This document shows positions 1 to 11,233 of a stretch of 64,000 bases of DNA, in pieces. The position numbers were made by a program, and so were the translations under genes. This DNA is from Lithospermum erythrorhizon (lineage: Eukaryota > Streptophyta > Magnoliopsida > Boraginales > Boraginaceae). The stretch lies in assembly GCA_019722365.1 (NCBI GenBank), contig JADFUC010001040.1, positions 310,001-374,000 on the forward strand, read 5' to 3'. Numbering within the stretch: the stretch's first letter is position 1; the number at the start of each line of letters is the position of its first letter. The notes beneath the pieces are model-generated. The model ran no database searches. It was not told the origin of the DNA and worked only from the letters and a program-made list of their open reading frames with translations.

Positions 1-1664
1 TTTAATTGAAATTGGCTTCTATATATCTTTACAAGACATTTGATTCCCGAATCCTTTTATAGACATGTCGTTTGATAACTAGAACTTCTACGAGGGGAGT
101 TCTTGTACTAACACTCTTGATAATCTAGTCATGAGAACTCTTAGGAGTCTCGATAAATTATAATAGTTATTGGCAGTATCATGATTTAACCGGATCATCA
201 ATGATGACAAATAATTAAATCATAAATATATGTAAGATCAATATAAACTTACATTAATAATTCAAATACATCATATACATAATAAGTAAACAAATAGATC
301 ATATAATCATATAATCACATAAGACATAATATAAATATAGAGTTAAACATGTATGACATACTATCGATAGACTTGCATATACTTGTGATACTGAATAAAA
401 TGATCATGCAAATAAATGTCTAATAATGCAGTTCGAACTTGTAATCCATCTTCCGGATGGCTTTAAATATTCAAATATTTTCACTTTAACTCAATCGAGT
501 TAAGTTCCTAAGGATACATATTATTTGTGCTTGAGGGCATCGCTTATTAACTCTTTACTACGTATACTCGATCTTTTTATACATGCTTATTCACGTATAC
601 GTATTTTTTGACATGCTATATTCTCTGACATATCACGCATGTCAAAGAGGCTATATTTTATTGCTACCAAAAATATATAATTCCGATACCCTCCGTCCCC
701 ACAAGAAATTGGCTAAATGGCGACACTTCACTCAATTAGGTTATTATTTAAATCTTTCGTAAATCTTATTTTTAGTTATTTGCACATATACCCAATATAT
801 ATTGTAGTAGTATCATATTTGATTAGACTTCGAGATTCTAAATTTCTCACATTTATAGTGAGTTTTCGTTGGAAGCATCTTTGGTATATATTTCACTAGT
901 ATCATATTTCATTAGACTTCCGAGTCTAAATTTCTTACTTATAGTGAGTTTTATTTACTCTTAATTTGCGTCTTTTTCTATTTGGCCATTCATAAATATA
1001 GCCAGCATGTATATATATCTACTCATAAGAAGATAGATTTGAGATCCTAAATATTCTTCGTTATATGAGGCTTAATTTATTATAGACAATTCTTTAATTT
1101 TTTGGTTCCACAGTATTTCATGATCTTGAGATCTAGGTATAGTCACATGAATTTCGTTATGTAAATGTCTTCTGAACATAAGAGCTTTAGCTTATTCATG
1201 ATATATTCACGTACCTCTTGCCGGAGGTGATATTCTCACAGGCCAATCTTGTTGATAGCCGTATCTTGATGATGGTGGAACTATATCATTTACAACGGTT
1301 CTTCAAAACCTCCCACTCTATTTTTGAGTGGTTACAATTGTATAAGACTTCATTGCTTTATCTTGAGGTGGAAATTTATTTAATTGCTTGAACCACAGTT
1401 CATATAATCCACTTATTCATATTTTTCTTGAACTTCAAGTTCATATTTATTCATTTTGAGGATGTTTCAGAATTCAAGATAGTCTATTTTTCTAATTGTA
1501 TTCTATTCTCCCCCCAAAGTTCAAAACATTGATATATCACAATGAAAAATTACTTCGTAAATTAATTTCAATTTAAATTTCAGTATATAAAATATACATT
1601 ACCTTTTGGGTATAATGATTTTTTAAAAGTCATCATTTGTGCATAATCTTGGCGAGAATATATG
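1..1664. other. AT-rich non-coding stretch, no gene seen
   Basis: No conserved coding frame, RNA gene or complete transposon can be supported here. The DNA is AT-rich, with many short phrases built on 'cttcgagg' and 'ttcttgag' themes that also recur between 2.7 and 4.6 kb. This suggests old non-coding retrotransposon interior. A purine/pyrimidine tract (ctccccccaaag, near 1509) resembles a polypurine tract read on the minus strand, but no LTR edge fits it. The short open frames are shorter than chance allows me to call. Confidence 0.5.
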
Positions 1665-2677
1665 TGTTTAGAAAATCAATGAAAAATTGATTCCTTTATT
1701 ATGCCCGTTCGACAATTGTGTATCAAATTCATTTTACGGTGGTTAAATGTGATTCTACTTGGAACTTAGTGTTAAGCCTTAGTAATTGTATATTGCTAGT
1801 GTGGAGTTCTCATGATAATTTAAGGGGTTATGGCCGATTCTTAGATCTTACTCATTGTCGTTATAATAATAGTAATTGGTCAATTATTATTATTATACAA
1901 CTTACTATTATCGAGCTAGAAGGTCCTTTGGCATCTGATGATATTCGAATAATATTTCATGCATGAAATTAAATGAGACTTGTAAATTGAGAGATGTATC
2001 TCTCAACATATTTATATATTTATCAAATATATATTGATGAATATCAATTGGTTAAACTTGCAAGTTTAATCAAATTGAAACAATTGAAATTAATGAATAA
2101 CGATAGGATTATTTGATAGTGACTTCGTTAGTATTTTAATTGACTTGTTAAGTTAATTAAAATAGAACAACTCACTAGTGACTCATTATTTGATTAGAAG
2201 CACATAACGATCTGATTAAGTTAACGAGTTAAACTGATTTCTTAACGAGTTGCTTAACGGGTGAAAATTAGCAAATGGTATTTAAAGAAAGAGACAAGGG
2301 TTTTTCATTTGATGAAATCAAAACCCTTGCCTCTCTCTACCTAGAACCGTGCGCCCCCTCCCCTTTGGAAGAGTTTTCTCTTCCATTTTGTTCCTCAACA
2401 ACTCTAGCAAGTTCAAGCTCTCGGTCGTTAAACCGGTGTGTCTGTCCCAGAGGACATCACTTTGGTGTTAGACAGCGGTGGAGAGAGGCTTTAACAAGGG
2501 ATTCATGCGAGGCATTGGCTTGAGAGTTGATTTCATTCGTCTTCATTGCAATGTAAAATTCTTTTATTCATATTGCATATTATGTGTATTTTAGATTAAT
2601 ATATATGTCATTTTGAGGATCCGGGATGTGTGAATTTGGTACTTTATCATGAAATTCTAAAATTCATACTAGATTCT
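1665..2677 (+). repeat. Copia-family LTR followed by a primer-binding-site-like sequence
   Basis: The plus strand starts tgtttagaaaatcaatg, and the whole stretch matches, with many small indels, the reverse complement of the LTRs at 43912-44910 and 51473-52498 and the solo LTR at 8901-9915. Shared phrases include ttattatgcccg, taatttaaggggttatg and, at the end, catactagatt. Directly after it, near 2677, lies a sequence resembling the initiator-Met tRNA primer-binding site (tggtatcagagcc) with errors. It therefore reads as a 5' LTR in plus orientation. The 82-codon open frame inside it (from 2275) belongs to the LTR and is not a gene. Confidence 0.75.
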
Positions 2678-5600
2678 TGATATGATGCAGCCATAAAGCT
2701 GAGAGGGTAAAATGTGGTTTCGACCAAACCAACTATATCGAGGAGTTTATAATAATTTGGCATAATGCAAACAAAGTGTTATTACTACAGAGTGTAACAT
2801 TTCATTGATCAATTGGAGTATTGCATGTAATCAGCGTGCGCAATATTCAAGCAGGAGTTTACACTATGAAGCTCACATAAATTCTTTAAACTTAATAGTT
2901 TATTGAGCTCTTCCATGAGTCTCAATTAAATATTCAATTATTCTTTTTCGCATCGTAACTAACCGGGATGAAGAATTAACCGGTTATGCCAAATAATAAA
3001 ATTTCTCTTAATTCTCGGAAACTTCGGTTTGACAAAAATTAATATTTTGACCATGCAAACATGTTTGTTACTTCATGTAACAATATATTAGCTCTTCGAG
3101 CCTTCAATTGATTTTTGCTACACTTTTTGACAAATATTAGTTCTTACGGAACCTTCAACATTGTCACCGATGTGGTAGACAATTTGACATATATTTTTTG
3201 AAGCTGTTTACATTTCTTTCGGACTTAGAATAATACGGTGCATCTTAAATAATTATTTTGAGGCACCAATACGATATCTCTTCGAGCATTGATCAATTTG
3301 GCCTTTTGATATTATAAGCCAACACTAAAAAGCCTTTGTGTTATTAGATAAGAACAATATTTCTTATCTTTTAGAGATGGTATGAGTTGTTCTTATTTAT
3401 CTACTTGAGACATATTTCTCATTTATCCATGTTGTTAGTGACAATCCTATTGAAAATTGAAAATCATACACGGGTAAGTTTTCGGAAATATAGGTGTGCC
3501 CTGAGAGCTACGCCCAAATACCAAATCTTTCCTTAGCCAGAACTAGCCTAAATATATATAATCCTGGCCTTGACTATGATTAGGAAATTCATTGTTCCTT
3601 CGAGAAATGATATGTTGGCTCTTTCGGAGCATTCAATTAATTTTTACACTACCTCATATTGTGATAGCATTTTGCTTCTACGGTTATCAAGTAAGAGGAA
3701 TATTCTTCTCTTTTTTAAAGTGTTATGTATGCTCGAGACAATTTACCTTATCTCGGATGGTTACGTACTCGAACCAAATATCATTTGTAAGGTACTTAGA
3801 CAGAAGAAATTAGTAGTAATCAAATTCACTTAAAGCTCTCAATTCATATACTTTGAATACATATTATTTCAATTATATGAGTCTTGGGACTCATAGAGTA
3901 AGATACCATATTATTTTCTTCAAAACATTAAGAGCATTCACATAGATTCTTGAGGAATATTCAAAAGCCCTTAATCTTTCCATATTCGTTTTTGCTTAAA
4001 ATTAAGTATTCAACACACACATCAAAGGTTCAAAAGATATTTGAGATGGCTACAAACTAATTATAATCTAAATTTTGAGTATTTAGTTGTGAGCAGTTTA
4101 TTATGACTACAAATGCTTTGTGCGTTAATCTTAGACTAATAATAACCTAAATTTTCTCCAACTATACATAATGGAGTCTTATAGACTAGTTGTGAGATTA
4201 TAAGGGTAGAAAATAAATATTTTTTGTAAGTCTTCTGGACTAATAATATATCTCATACCACATAATACTCATACAAATAGATCTGATTAATAATTCACAT
4301 GATGATAAATTCAACGATTATATATATATAAATATAATAGATCTTGAGACTTAGATAATTGATACATGTCTTCTAAACAAATATATATCTAATAATTAAC
4401 GAACCACCAATAGACTTAAAATATATATCTAATAATTATGAACCATAATAAGTGCATATATTTAAGAAACCTAATTTATCGAATTAATAAGTCTTGAGGA
4501 CTTAAGCGACTGATAATTATTTTCTTGACTCATATAAGATATATAAATCTAATGATTAGTTTCAATATAATATGTAATGAAATACGAAAATATCGATGCT
4601 CATAAAATCAACTATTAATGTAATCAAAACTAATTATATTTAACATTTTATACTAATGAGTGCGGTATTAGATCTGGCTACGTATATAAACAATAATATT
4701 CCGTATTCTAAATCAACTATTCTATTAGACCGTATGATCCAAAGTATAGTGAAATAAATATCACTAACTGCGAATTCTTTACTGCTTCGATAAACAAGCT
4801 TATGCGGTAAGCTAATAGAAAAAAATTCAAATTCTACATAATTCTTGGTTGAGCAAGCTCATTTCATATGACGACGATAAAAATTCATAATTCTATAATT
4901 TGGAGTACCTTTAATCAATTGGAGAGGTGAATTCAGGACCTCTTGGTTGGAGGTCTGGGATGAATGTCATTAGACTATGGAGCCATGTGCTTTCAGTATA
5001 TATTTTGAATTGCAACAATTGTAAAATGAACTCTCTTAGATAGTAGTATAGATAAATTAGACATTGTCTCAACAATTGTTCAAATTTTGTTGTTAGATAG
5101 TCTTTGGGTCACCGTCCAAATTACTTCACATATCGAATATTTGAACATCATATCTTCGAATAGTCATGACTTTTGGTTTGGGTAGACCTTCAAACAATCA
5201 AATCTTCAAGCAAAAATTGGAAATAAGTCGTTGAAACGTCCTAATCATCAAAAAATTTGACAAGCTTTTAGGAGCTAAATAGAAGTATTCAAGTAACCAG
5301 GAACAAGTTGTGAAGGCCGATGAATTCAACTGCAACCTCACAAATAAGATGAAGTTGTTAATCCAAGTTCTTAGACGTGTGCAGTCATCCCTTTCACATA
5401 TTCAAGACAAGTTCAAGACCTGCTCGAACATTTGGACCAAAATTCAAATGAGAGTCATGAATAAGCTATTGAAGCCCCTTGCAACAGAGATTTTCTACCA
5501 AGCCTTCAAAGCAAGGTCAAATCCAAATTGCAAGCTTAATACCAAGTTGGTTTATAACTAAAATTGTGGTCAAATTATTGAATAATTCATCAAATTTGAT

Positions 5601-5990
5601 ACTCCTTAGTTGTTTACTAGACATTTTATGTTGCATATTGTTATCAAGCTTTCAATCTATAGAAGGGGTGAAATACATTTAACATAATCTTTATTGTTAA
5701 CTATTGGCTAAATGATCGATTTAGAAAAACTGGATTAGGTGATCTAAAAGTCAAAAATTGATTAAACACCAGTACTTGGAATTGAAGGCCATTGAGAATG
5801 TTAAAGGTAAAAGAAGAGTAAGATAAGTTGCAACATATTGTGAGTTCCCATCACCACAAATGTTATTACCCACTTTCATCATCACCCTAAACACATATTC
5901 TTCTCTTGTTCATATACATCACAAATTCGAAAGATAGTGTTACAAAGAGTAGCCTGATAATGAAAATAAAATCTGAAATAGAACAGTTTT
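2678..5990. other. Non-coding repeat interior, no gene seen
   Basis: This AT-rich DNA follows the LTR but shows no gag or pol similarity, so the element is either non-autonomous or truncated soon after its primer-binding site. Two similar phrases, one near 3090 (agctcttcgagccttcaatt) and one near 3619 (ggctctttcggagcattcaa), suggest internal duplication. An open frame near 5310 starts with GTG and matches nothing I recognise. Confidence 0.45.
4905..5000 (-). repeat. Possible tRNA-derived SINE relic
   Basis: Read on the minus strand, the segment contains catagtctaatgacattc (A-box-like), then a paired phrase agacctcc...agaggtcctgaattcacc that resembles the B-box region of plant tRNA-related SINEs (gaggtcctgggttcgaatcc) with several mismatches. 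No poly-A or poly-T tail or target duplication was identified, so this is a weak call. Confidence 0.35.
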
Positions 5991-6014
5991 AGGAAACAGG
6001 TGTATCAACTTATT

Positions 6015-6095
6015 ACAGTTCCAATGGTCTATGGAATTTGGAGGGAAAAAAACAACATATTCTTTGGTGGGGATCGTCTTTCCCCAGAAATATAG
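6015..6095 (+). pseudogene. LINE (non-LTR retrotransposon) C-terminal fragment
   Basis: A 26-codon frame reads TVPMVYGIWREKNNIFFGG and continues DRLSPEI before a TAG stop. The I-W-x-E-x-N-N core is typical of the extreme C-terminal (zf-RVT) end of plant L1-type reverse transcriptase polyproteins. No upstream RT or endonuclease is present, so this is a short dead fragment. It lies about 190 bp upstream of the first duplicated promoter/leader. Confidence 0.6.
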
Positions 6096-6285
6096 TGAAG
6101 TGGTCTAAGTCTAACTGGAAGCTAATAAGTGTTGAATAATGATTTGATAGATGCAATTTTATGTAATTGTAGACACTAACCACACTACGCTAATTTTAAA
6201 CCAAACCAATACTTATCCTACTAGTATAGTTTCTACATTTTGTTTTAATATCTCATTTTGTGATAATATCATAGGTAGTATATAA

Positions 6286-6649
6286 AGCCTCAATGTCTGT
6301 GCGTGGCACGTGATGGTCATAAGACCATGTTCTTATATTACCATGTTGCACCGTACGCATCACAAGTAGTACCTGTATATTAAATAATTAAAAAATATCA
6401 AGAGAACTCTAGAGCCTTCTCATTTCATCTAATTCTTTACACCCTCTACTACTCTATAACTTTCTTAGTTCATCATCTCTCTCTCCTTTCTACTTCCTCT
6501 CTAAACCCCACACCCCCAATCATTGACTCCGATTTCTTCGGTGTTGCAGAAAATAGAAGTTTTTCTTTTTTGAAATCAATTAAACCAACTATTTAATTCC
6601 CCTTTGGGGTAAAGAAGAAGAAACTTTATCAGATTCTAAAGAAGAAGTT
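6286..6649 (+). promoter_or_regulatory. Promoter and 5' leader, copy 1 of a duplicated pair
   Basis: This 364-bp stretch is repeated at 8479-8859. In order it holds a G-box CACGTG (6307-6312), an inverted repeat ATGGTC-ATAA-GACCAT just behind it, a TATA-like tatattaaataat near 6376, and then about 150 bp of CT-rich leader (tctctctcc, ccccacacccccaatca) typical of plant 5' UTRs. The leader ends in a GAA-rich stretch leading to an ATG at 6690. The transcription start is not determinable by eye; about 30 bp after the TATA-like site is the usual expectation. Confidence 0.55.
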
Positions 6650-6689
6650 GAAGAGTAAGAAAAAGAAGTAGAAGAAGAAGAAGAAGGGC

Positions 6690-6773
6690 ATGATAAGAAA
6701 AGACATCATCTTCTTAACAACAATTCTTGTCCCATCTTCTCATGTGGACAACAATACTCATGTATGTTTTTTC

Positions 6774-6834
<61 letters not shown>

Positions 6835-7880
6835 CTGCTGCTCTTATATATATATATTCATTCTTTATTTGAATTTATGAAAAAAAAAAATTGGGTTTAT
6901 TAGCTTATGTGATTTGGGTGTACATAGTTTTTGGTTTACTATATTTGAATTTATGAATTTGATTTTGTTGGGTTTATTAGATTATGTAATTTGGATTATA
7001 TATGAGGTTTTTATGTCTGATTGTTGGGAAAGATTGTTATTTTTGTGGGATTAAATAGTTGGTTTAATTCATTAGAATTTGTATTGTATCTTAGTTTTCT
7101 CACTCTCACTATTTTCAGATAAGAAAGTTAAATTTATTGTATTGTATGTTAGTTTTTTACGGTTTTGAATTTGTTTTAGTTTTATAATTTCCCTTGCATT
7201 CTCTCTGTATATAATTATGTAATTTGTTGTGGCCACCATTGTCTTCAAGATAGATGCAGCCCCGGAAGGATCTTGTGTAAGCAACTAATAGCAAGGTCAT
7301 GATCCCAATGCGGTTGTAGCGGGCCATAATTGGTTCAAGATTTTGTGTCTTTCAGGTAATTCTCTATAATTCAATTTTGTTTTTGGTTGGTGAAATTCAG
7401 GATTCATTCCTTATATTGATTTGTTTTACCTTGCTCTTCTTTTTGTGTGGTTTTAGCCATGATTTGTATTGGAAGGTGAACCATTTATTCTTTTTGTATT
7501 TTATACTTCAAATCTTTTTCAAATGTTGGATTTGTTTTACTCTTACTTTATTCTGGATAATAATAGAAATTTTATTTTCATCATACGGAAAAGTATCATC
7601 CATCTAAGATAACTTTATTTCATTTCTTTTTTCGTCTAAGTTTCTTGTTCGTTATCAAATTTTCCTTGATGTAGTTTACATGATTTTCATATTCTTATTA
7701 TGGTTTAGGGAAGGATTCTCTTGATGTTTGATTCTTTATATAAAGACATCCTTTTTCTTCACTTGAAAAAATATCAATCTCTGGGTACTTGATTCTGTGG
7801 ACGGTGATTTACGGATTTTTTGATTTTTTATTTTATTTTGTTCTACTTCAGGTCTACAAGATATCAGAATTTAGAAGTCA
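6690..7880 (+). CDS. Unrecognised small multi-exon gene, possibly broken
   Basis: I do not recognise the product. The ATG at 6690 opens a 24-codon segment starting MIRKDIIFLTTILV (hydrophobic, signal-peptide-like), ending at a good donor (cat|gtatgt, about 6762) just before a (TA)n microsatellite. A second likely exon ends at 7356 (tttcag|gtaatt) and contains the open segment QGHDPNAVVAGHNWFKILCL; directly in front of it, in the same frame, stand TAA and TAG unless the acceptor is the ag of 'ctaatag'. A third exon begins after ttcag near 7851 and meets a stop within about eight codons. The resulting protein would be only about 50 aa. It could be a short peptide gene, a non-coding transcript, or the broken front of a larger gene. 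Spliced reads would decide. Confidence 0.25.
6776..6831. repeat. (TA)n microsatellite, about 28 repeats
   Basis: An uninterrupted run of TA dinucleotides. It lies inside the putative first intron of the unrecognised small gene, about 15 bp after its likely splice donor. It should be length-polymorphic. Confidence 0.95.
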
Positions 7881-7907
7881 TGACCAGCTTAAAGTGTAAT
7901 GAAGGGT

Positions 7908-8478
7908 TAATCTACATTGTTTGTTTCATATTCAGGTAGTCCAATAAGTTTAGGGAATAGGACCTATATCTGTATTTTGTATATTATTTCTCCCTTTGAT
8001 TCATTGTTATCTCCTTCTTTAAGGTTACTTTGGTGTAGTTTATTTAGTACTAATTTACCAAAAGTCAAAAAAATTTTTGATTGTATAAGCATATTACAAG
8101 ATTTAGATGTAAGCTTTTTGCCCGTGAATCTATTCGGCCATCAACAATAAAAGTATTTAAAAAAACTCTTAATTTTGTTTGCAAAATGTGAAAAATGTAG
8201 AATAATAGTCATTTCCTCACATCGAGGTGTTAAAGAAACTGTTGAACCGATGTCAAAGGTAACTTACTGTGGAGTACCCCATTAGCTATTTATTATATAC
8301 TTGGCTCATTCATTCGATTTATAATTCAATACCAGATAGACATCATATGAGAGACCAGTTCTTTTCAATATTCTATCGATACATCTGCCTATATCGTTTT
8401 TTATTAATGAGAGGGCAACCATTTTTTTGTTTGATAGCACACTTTTTTTTCTTTGACAGTTGGAGTCTGGAATTCGGA
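7908..8478. other. No gene supported between the duplicated leaders
   Basis: AT-rich sequence between the third putative exon and leader copy 2. A short exon-like piece, cacatcgag|gtgttaaagaaactg...tgtcaaag|gtaactt (about 8226-8259), has plausible acceptor and donor sites and could encode VLKKLLNRCQ. It is too short to assign. Confidence 0.35.
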
Positions 8479-8859
8479 AGCCTCAATGTCTGTGCGTGGC
8501 ACGTGATGGTCATAAGACCATGCTACATTACAACATTTGCCATGCGTCACGCATCACAAGTAGTACCTTGTATATTAAATAATTAAAAAATATCAAGAAA
8601 AGTCTAGAGCCTTCTCATTTCATCTAATTGTTTCTACCTCTCAGTCTCTCTCTCTCTCTCTCTCTCTCTACATCTACTTCCTCTCTAAACCCCACACCCC
8701 CAATCATCGACTCCGATTTCTTCGGTGTTGCAAGATAATGAAAGAGTCAAAGAGTCTTTGTTTAGAGTTTTCTCTTTTGAAATCAATTAAACCAACTACT
8801 TAATTCCCCTTTGGGATAAAGAAGAAGAATAAACTTCATTAGATTCTAAAGTAGAAGTT
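8479..8859 (+). promoter_or_regulatory. Promoter and 5' leader, copy 2 of the duplicated pair
   Basis: This 381-bp stretch is nearly the same as 6286-6649: same G-box (8500-8505), same ATGGTC-ATAA-GACCAT inverted repeat, same tatattaaataat TATA-like site and the same leader phrases (cccacacccccaatca, gactccgatttcttcggtg). Its CT tract is expanded to a (TC)n run. About 40 bp after the similarity ends, a solo LTR (8901) interrupts the locus, so any gene this promoter served is split. After the LTR, near 9916, an ATG-containing piece with a plausible donor (ggaaaaag|gtgagg) may be what is left. Confidence 0.55.
8645..8669. repeat. (TC)n microsatellite in leader copy 2
   Basis: A run of TC dinucleotides in the CT-rich leader. 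Copy 1 has only a short tctctctcc here, so the run expanded after the duplication. Confidence 0.9.
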
Positions 8860-8900
8860 TATGTTTGTTATTTTTGTAGTTCATTACTTGGGGAGATTGG

Positions 8901-9915
8901 TGATGGAAAATACTATGGATATATGAGTATAAATACAAATCCATAATTCGAGGGGATCTTAAGTGCATACTACATTATTTAAATACAAAAAACATATATT
9001 TACAATATATGAATAGCAGTACTTACATTGCGGCCGAAGTAAATTCCACTAAAGTTCCTTGCGCTTCAAATTCTACTTGAATTTGAAACACCCTCAACTC
9101 CCTTGTTGTAATATCAATCGTATGATATCTCTAGTTAGTCCACCGGGGTTGAATCGAGAACTAATTTATGCTAGTAAACAGGATAGACAAAACCCAGGAA
9201 AAACCCCAAAATTCTTGGGAGAATTTCGGCGAGGGGCTACTTTAGGATTTTGTGATAAAATTTTCTCAAAACTTATGATGAAAAAACCTAAAGTTTTGCT
9301 TATGAGGCTAAGTTAAAAACAAGCCCGATAAGCTTAACTTAGATTAAATATTAGCTTGACTAGATTAACTCTATTGGATTCGTTAAGACACTAATGAGTT
9401 GCTAATAAGGATTGAACTATTTAATTAAACTAATTAAATAATAATAGTCGATATCAATAATCTTTTCAAGTTATCGATAAATACTAAAATTACTCGAATC
9501 AATTAAAATAACTATTTAATTGATTCCTATTTCTATTCAATCGATATTCTACATAAAATGTAGAACCGCATGAGTGAGAAATACATTTCTCAATTATATG
9601 GATTCTCTTTAATTTCATACATGAAATATAACACACGTCAACTGTATGTGTGTGACGCTACAGAGCTGGGAATAGTAAGTTGTATAATAATAATAATTGA
9701 CCAATTACTATTATTATAACGATTAATAAAGTAAGATCTAGCAATCGCTCATAACCCCTTAAATTATCCATGAGAACCCAGCATTAATATACAATTACTA
9801 AGTTGAACTCTAGAGTTACGATAATCACATTTAACCCAAGCCCGATAAATGAATTGATACACAATTATGCATAGCGGGCATAATAAATGGAATCAATTCT
9901 CATTGATTTTCAACA
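8901..9915 (-). mobile_element. Solo Copia-family LTR
   Basis: Read on the minus strand it begins tgttgaaaatcaatgagaat and runs for about 1.0 kb with the same landmarks as the LTRs at 1665 and 43.9/51.5 kb (tttattatgcccg, taatttaaggggttatgagc). No internal gag/pol or second LTR adjoins it, so it is a solo LTR left by recombination. The flanks are attgg (8896-8900) and attgc (9916-9920), an imperfect 5-bp target duplication. It sits about 40 bp behind leader copy 2. The open frame inside it (from 9059) is not a gene. Confidence 0.75.
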
Positions 9916-10066
9916 ATTGCATGATGGGACTAACATTATATCCACAAGGGAAAAAGGTGAGGCCTTCATGTTCAATCTCGAGAAAGGTGACCCTTTTTCA
10001 TTTTTGGGGTTTATTTGATTTTTTGCTTTGTTTTTATTGTTTAGTTTGATAAAGATTAAAGCTTAA

Positions 10067-11233
10067 TGATAAGAATGATAGAGTAATGTAAATTATATTG
10101 AATAAACTCATGAAATATATGGGCAAACTAGCTCCATATTTATAGGTACAATATCAAATACTTATGGTAATAATAGTAACTTGGTACTCAAGTTATTACT
10201 AAAACTAATATGGTAATAATAATAATTAATACTAATAATATCTTCTGGAATTTTCGGATTCATCTGATACTCCGCCGAGTTGGAGCATGAGCGTCGGAAA
10301 TGTCCAGCGAAAATAGACTCGAGTTTGATAAAAAAAATCTTCTAGATCTTCATAAAACTTCTTCATCCATTACTCTATCACCCTCCCTCAAACTCATGAC
10401 AATTTGATAGAATTGCCATGTGTTTGCAACAATAAGAAAACATCGGCAGATATACATCGCCGGACCATCAACAAGTCGGAAATAAGTGGACTGAACCAGA
10501 AAATCAAAACACCAAAACATTGGCGGAAGAACATCGCCAGAGAACCAACACCAAAACATTGGCGAGAGAACATCGCCAAAGGACCAAAATATGTATCACA
10601 TGGGAACGCCATTCTTTTCGAACCCAGAATAGTTGTTGTTGCATTTAACTGCTGCAACATACATCATAAACAAATTCTACTCCAACTCGAAGTAGACTAA
10701 ACTAATCTTCTCCAACATGGAAAAGTCAATCATAAGATAACCAAAAATCAAACCTCTTTCAATGAATGTCATTTGCAAGACTTTCATCAACCACAAGATG
10801 AATGTAATTGCCAAGACTTTCATCAATAACACGATAAATCCAATAACAACGCACTCAAAAACAAAAAATACTCTTAATTAAAAAAAATCATAAAGTTGAA
10901 AAAGTAATCTCAAAACAATGAACAGAAAAAAAAGAACTTAATATATATGAATTGTCGGGCGGGTGGCTAATCATGGTGGTTGCCACCCGCCAAAAAAAAC
11001 TCTCAAGATCTTAGGCTCGATACCATGATAAGAATGATAGAGTAATGTAAATTATATTGAATAAACTCATGAAATATATGGGCAAAGCCCAGCTCCCGTA
11101 TTTATAGAGTCTGATATTAAATACTTATAGTAATAATAGTAACTTGGTACTCAAAGTTATTCACTTAAGCTAATATAGTAATAATAATAATTAATCTTAA
11201 TAATATCTTTTGGAATTTTTGGGATCATCTACA
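10067..11233 (-). mobile_element. TRIM-like non-autonomous LTR retrotransposon
   Basis: Two direct copies of about 205 bp (10067-10270 and 11028-11233), both starting tgataagaatgatagagtaa, flank about 760 bp of non-coding DNA. Just inside the right copy, the minus strand reads tatca|tggtatcgagcc, a clear initiator-Met tRNA primer-binding site, so the element points leftward with its 5' LTR at the right. There is no reverse transcriptase. Short LTRs plus a primer-binding site and no coding capacity match terminal-repeat retrotransposons in miniature, though the interior is longer than usual. I could not find a matching target duplication. Confidence 0.75.
10430..10590. repeat. Degenerate tandem repeats inside the TRIM-like element
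   Basis: Three imperfect copies of a roughly 40-bp unit built on 'ccaaaacattggcg' and 'agaacatcgcc' lie in the interior of the element. They explain why open frames occur on both strands here; none of these frames resembles a protein family. Confidence 0.65.

Noticed and set aside
2275..2523. 82-codon open frame with protein-like start
   Set aside because: It lies wholly inside the Copia-family LTR at 1665-2677; the corresponding part of the related LTRs is not open in a conserved way.
5310..5561. 83-codon frame starting at GTG
   Set aside because: No ATG start, no recognisable family, and no splice or promoter context.
9059..9316. 85-codon open frame
   Set aside because: It is inside the solo LTR 8901-9915.
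10350..10700. Open frames on both strands
   Set aside because: They are produced by the 40-bp tandem repeats inside the TRIM-like element.
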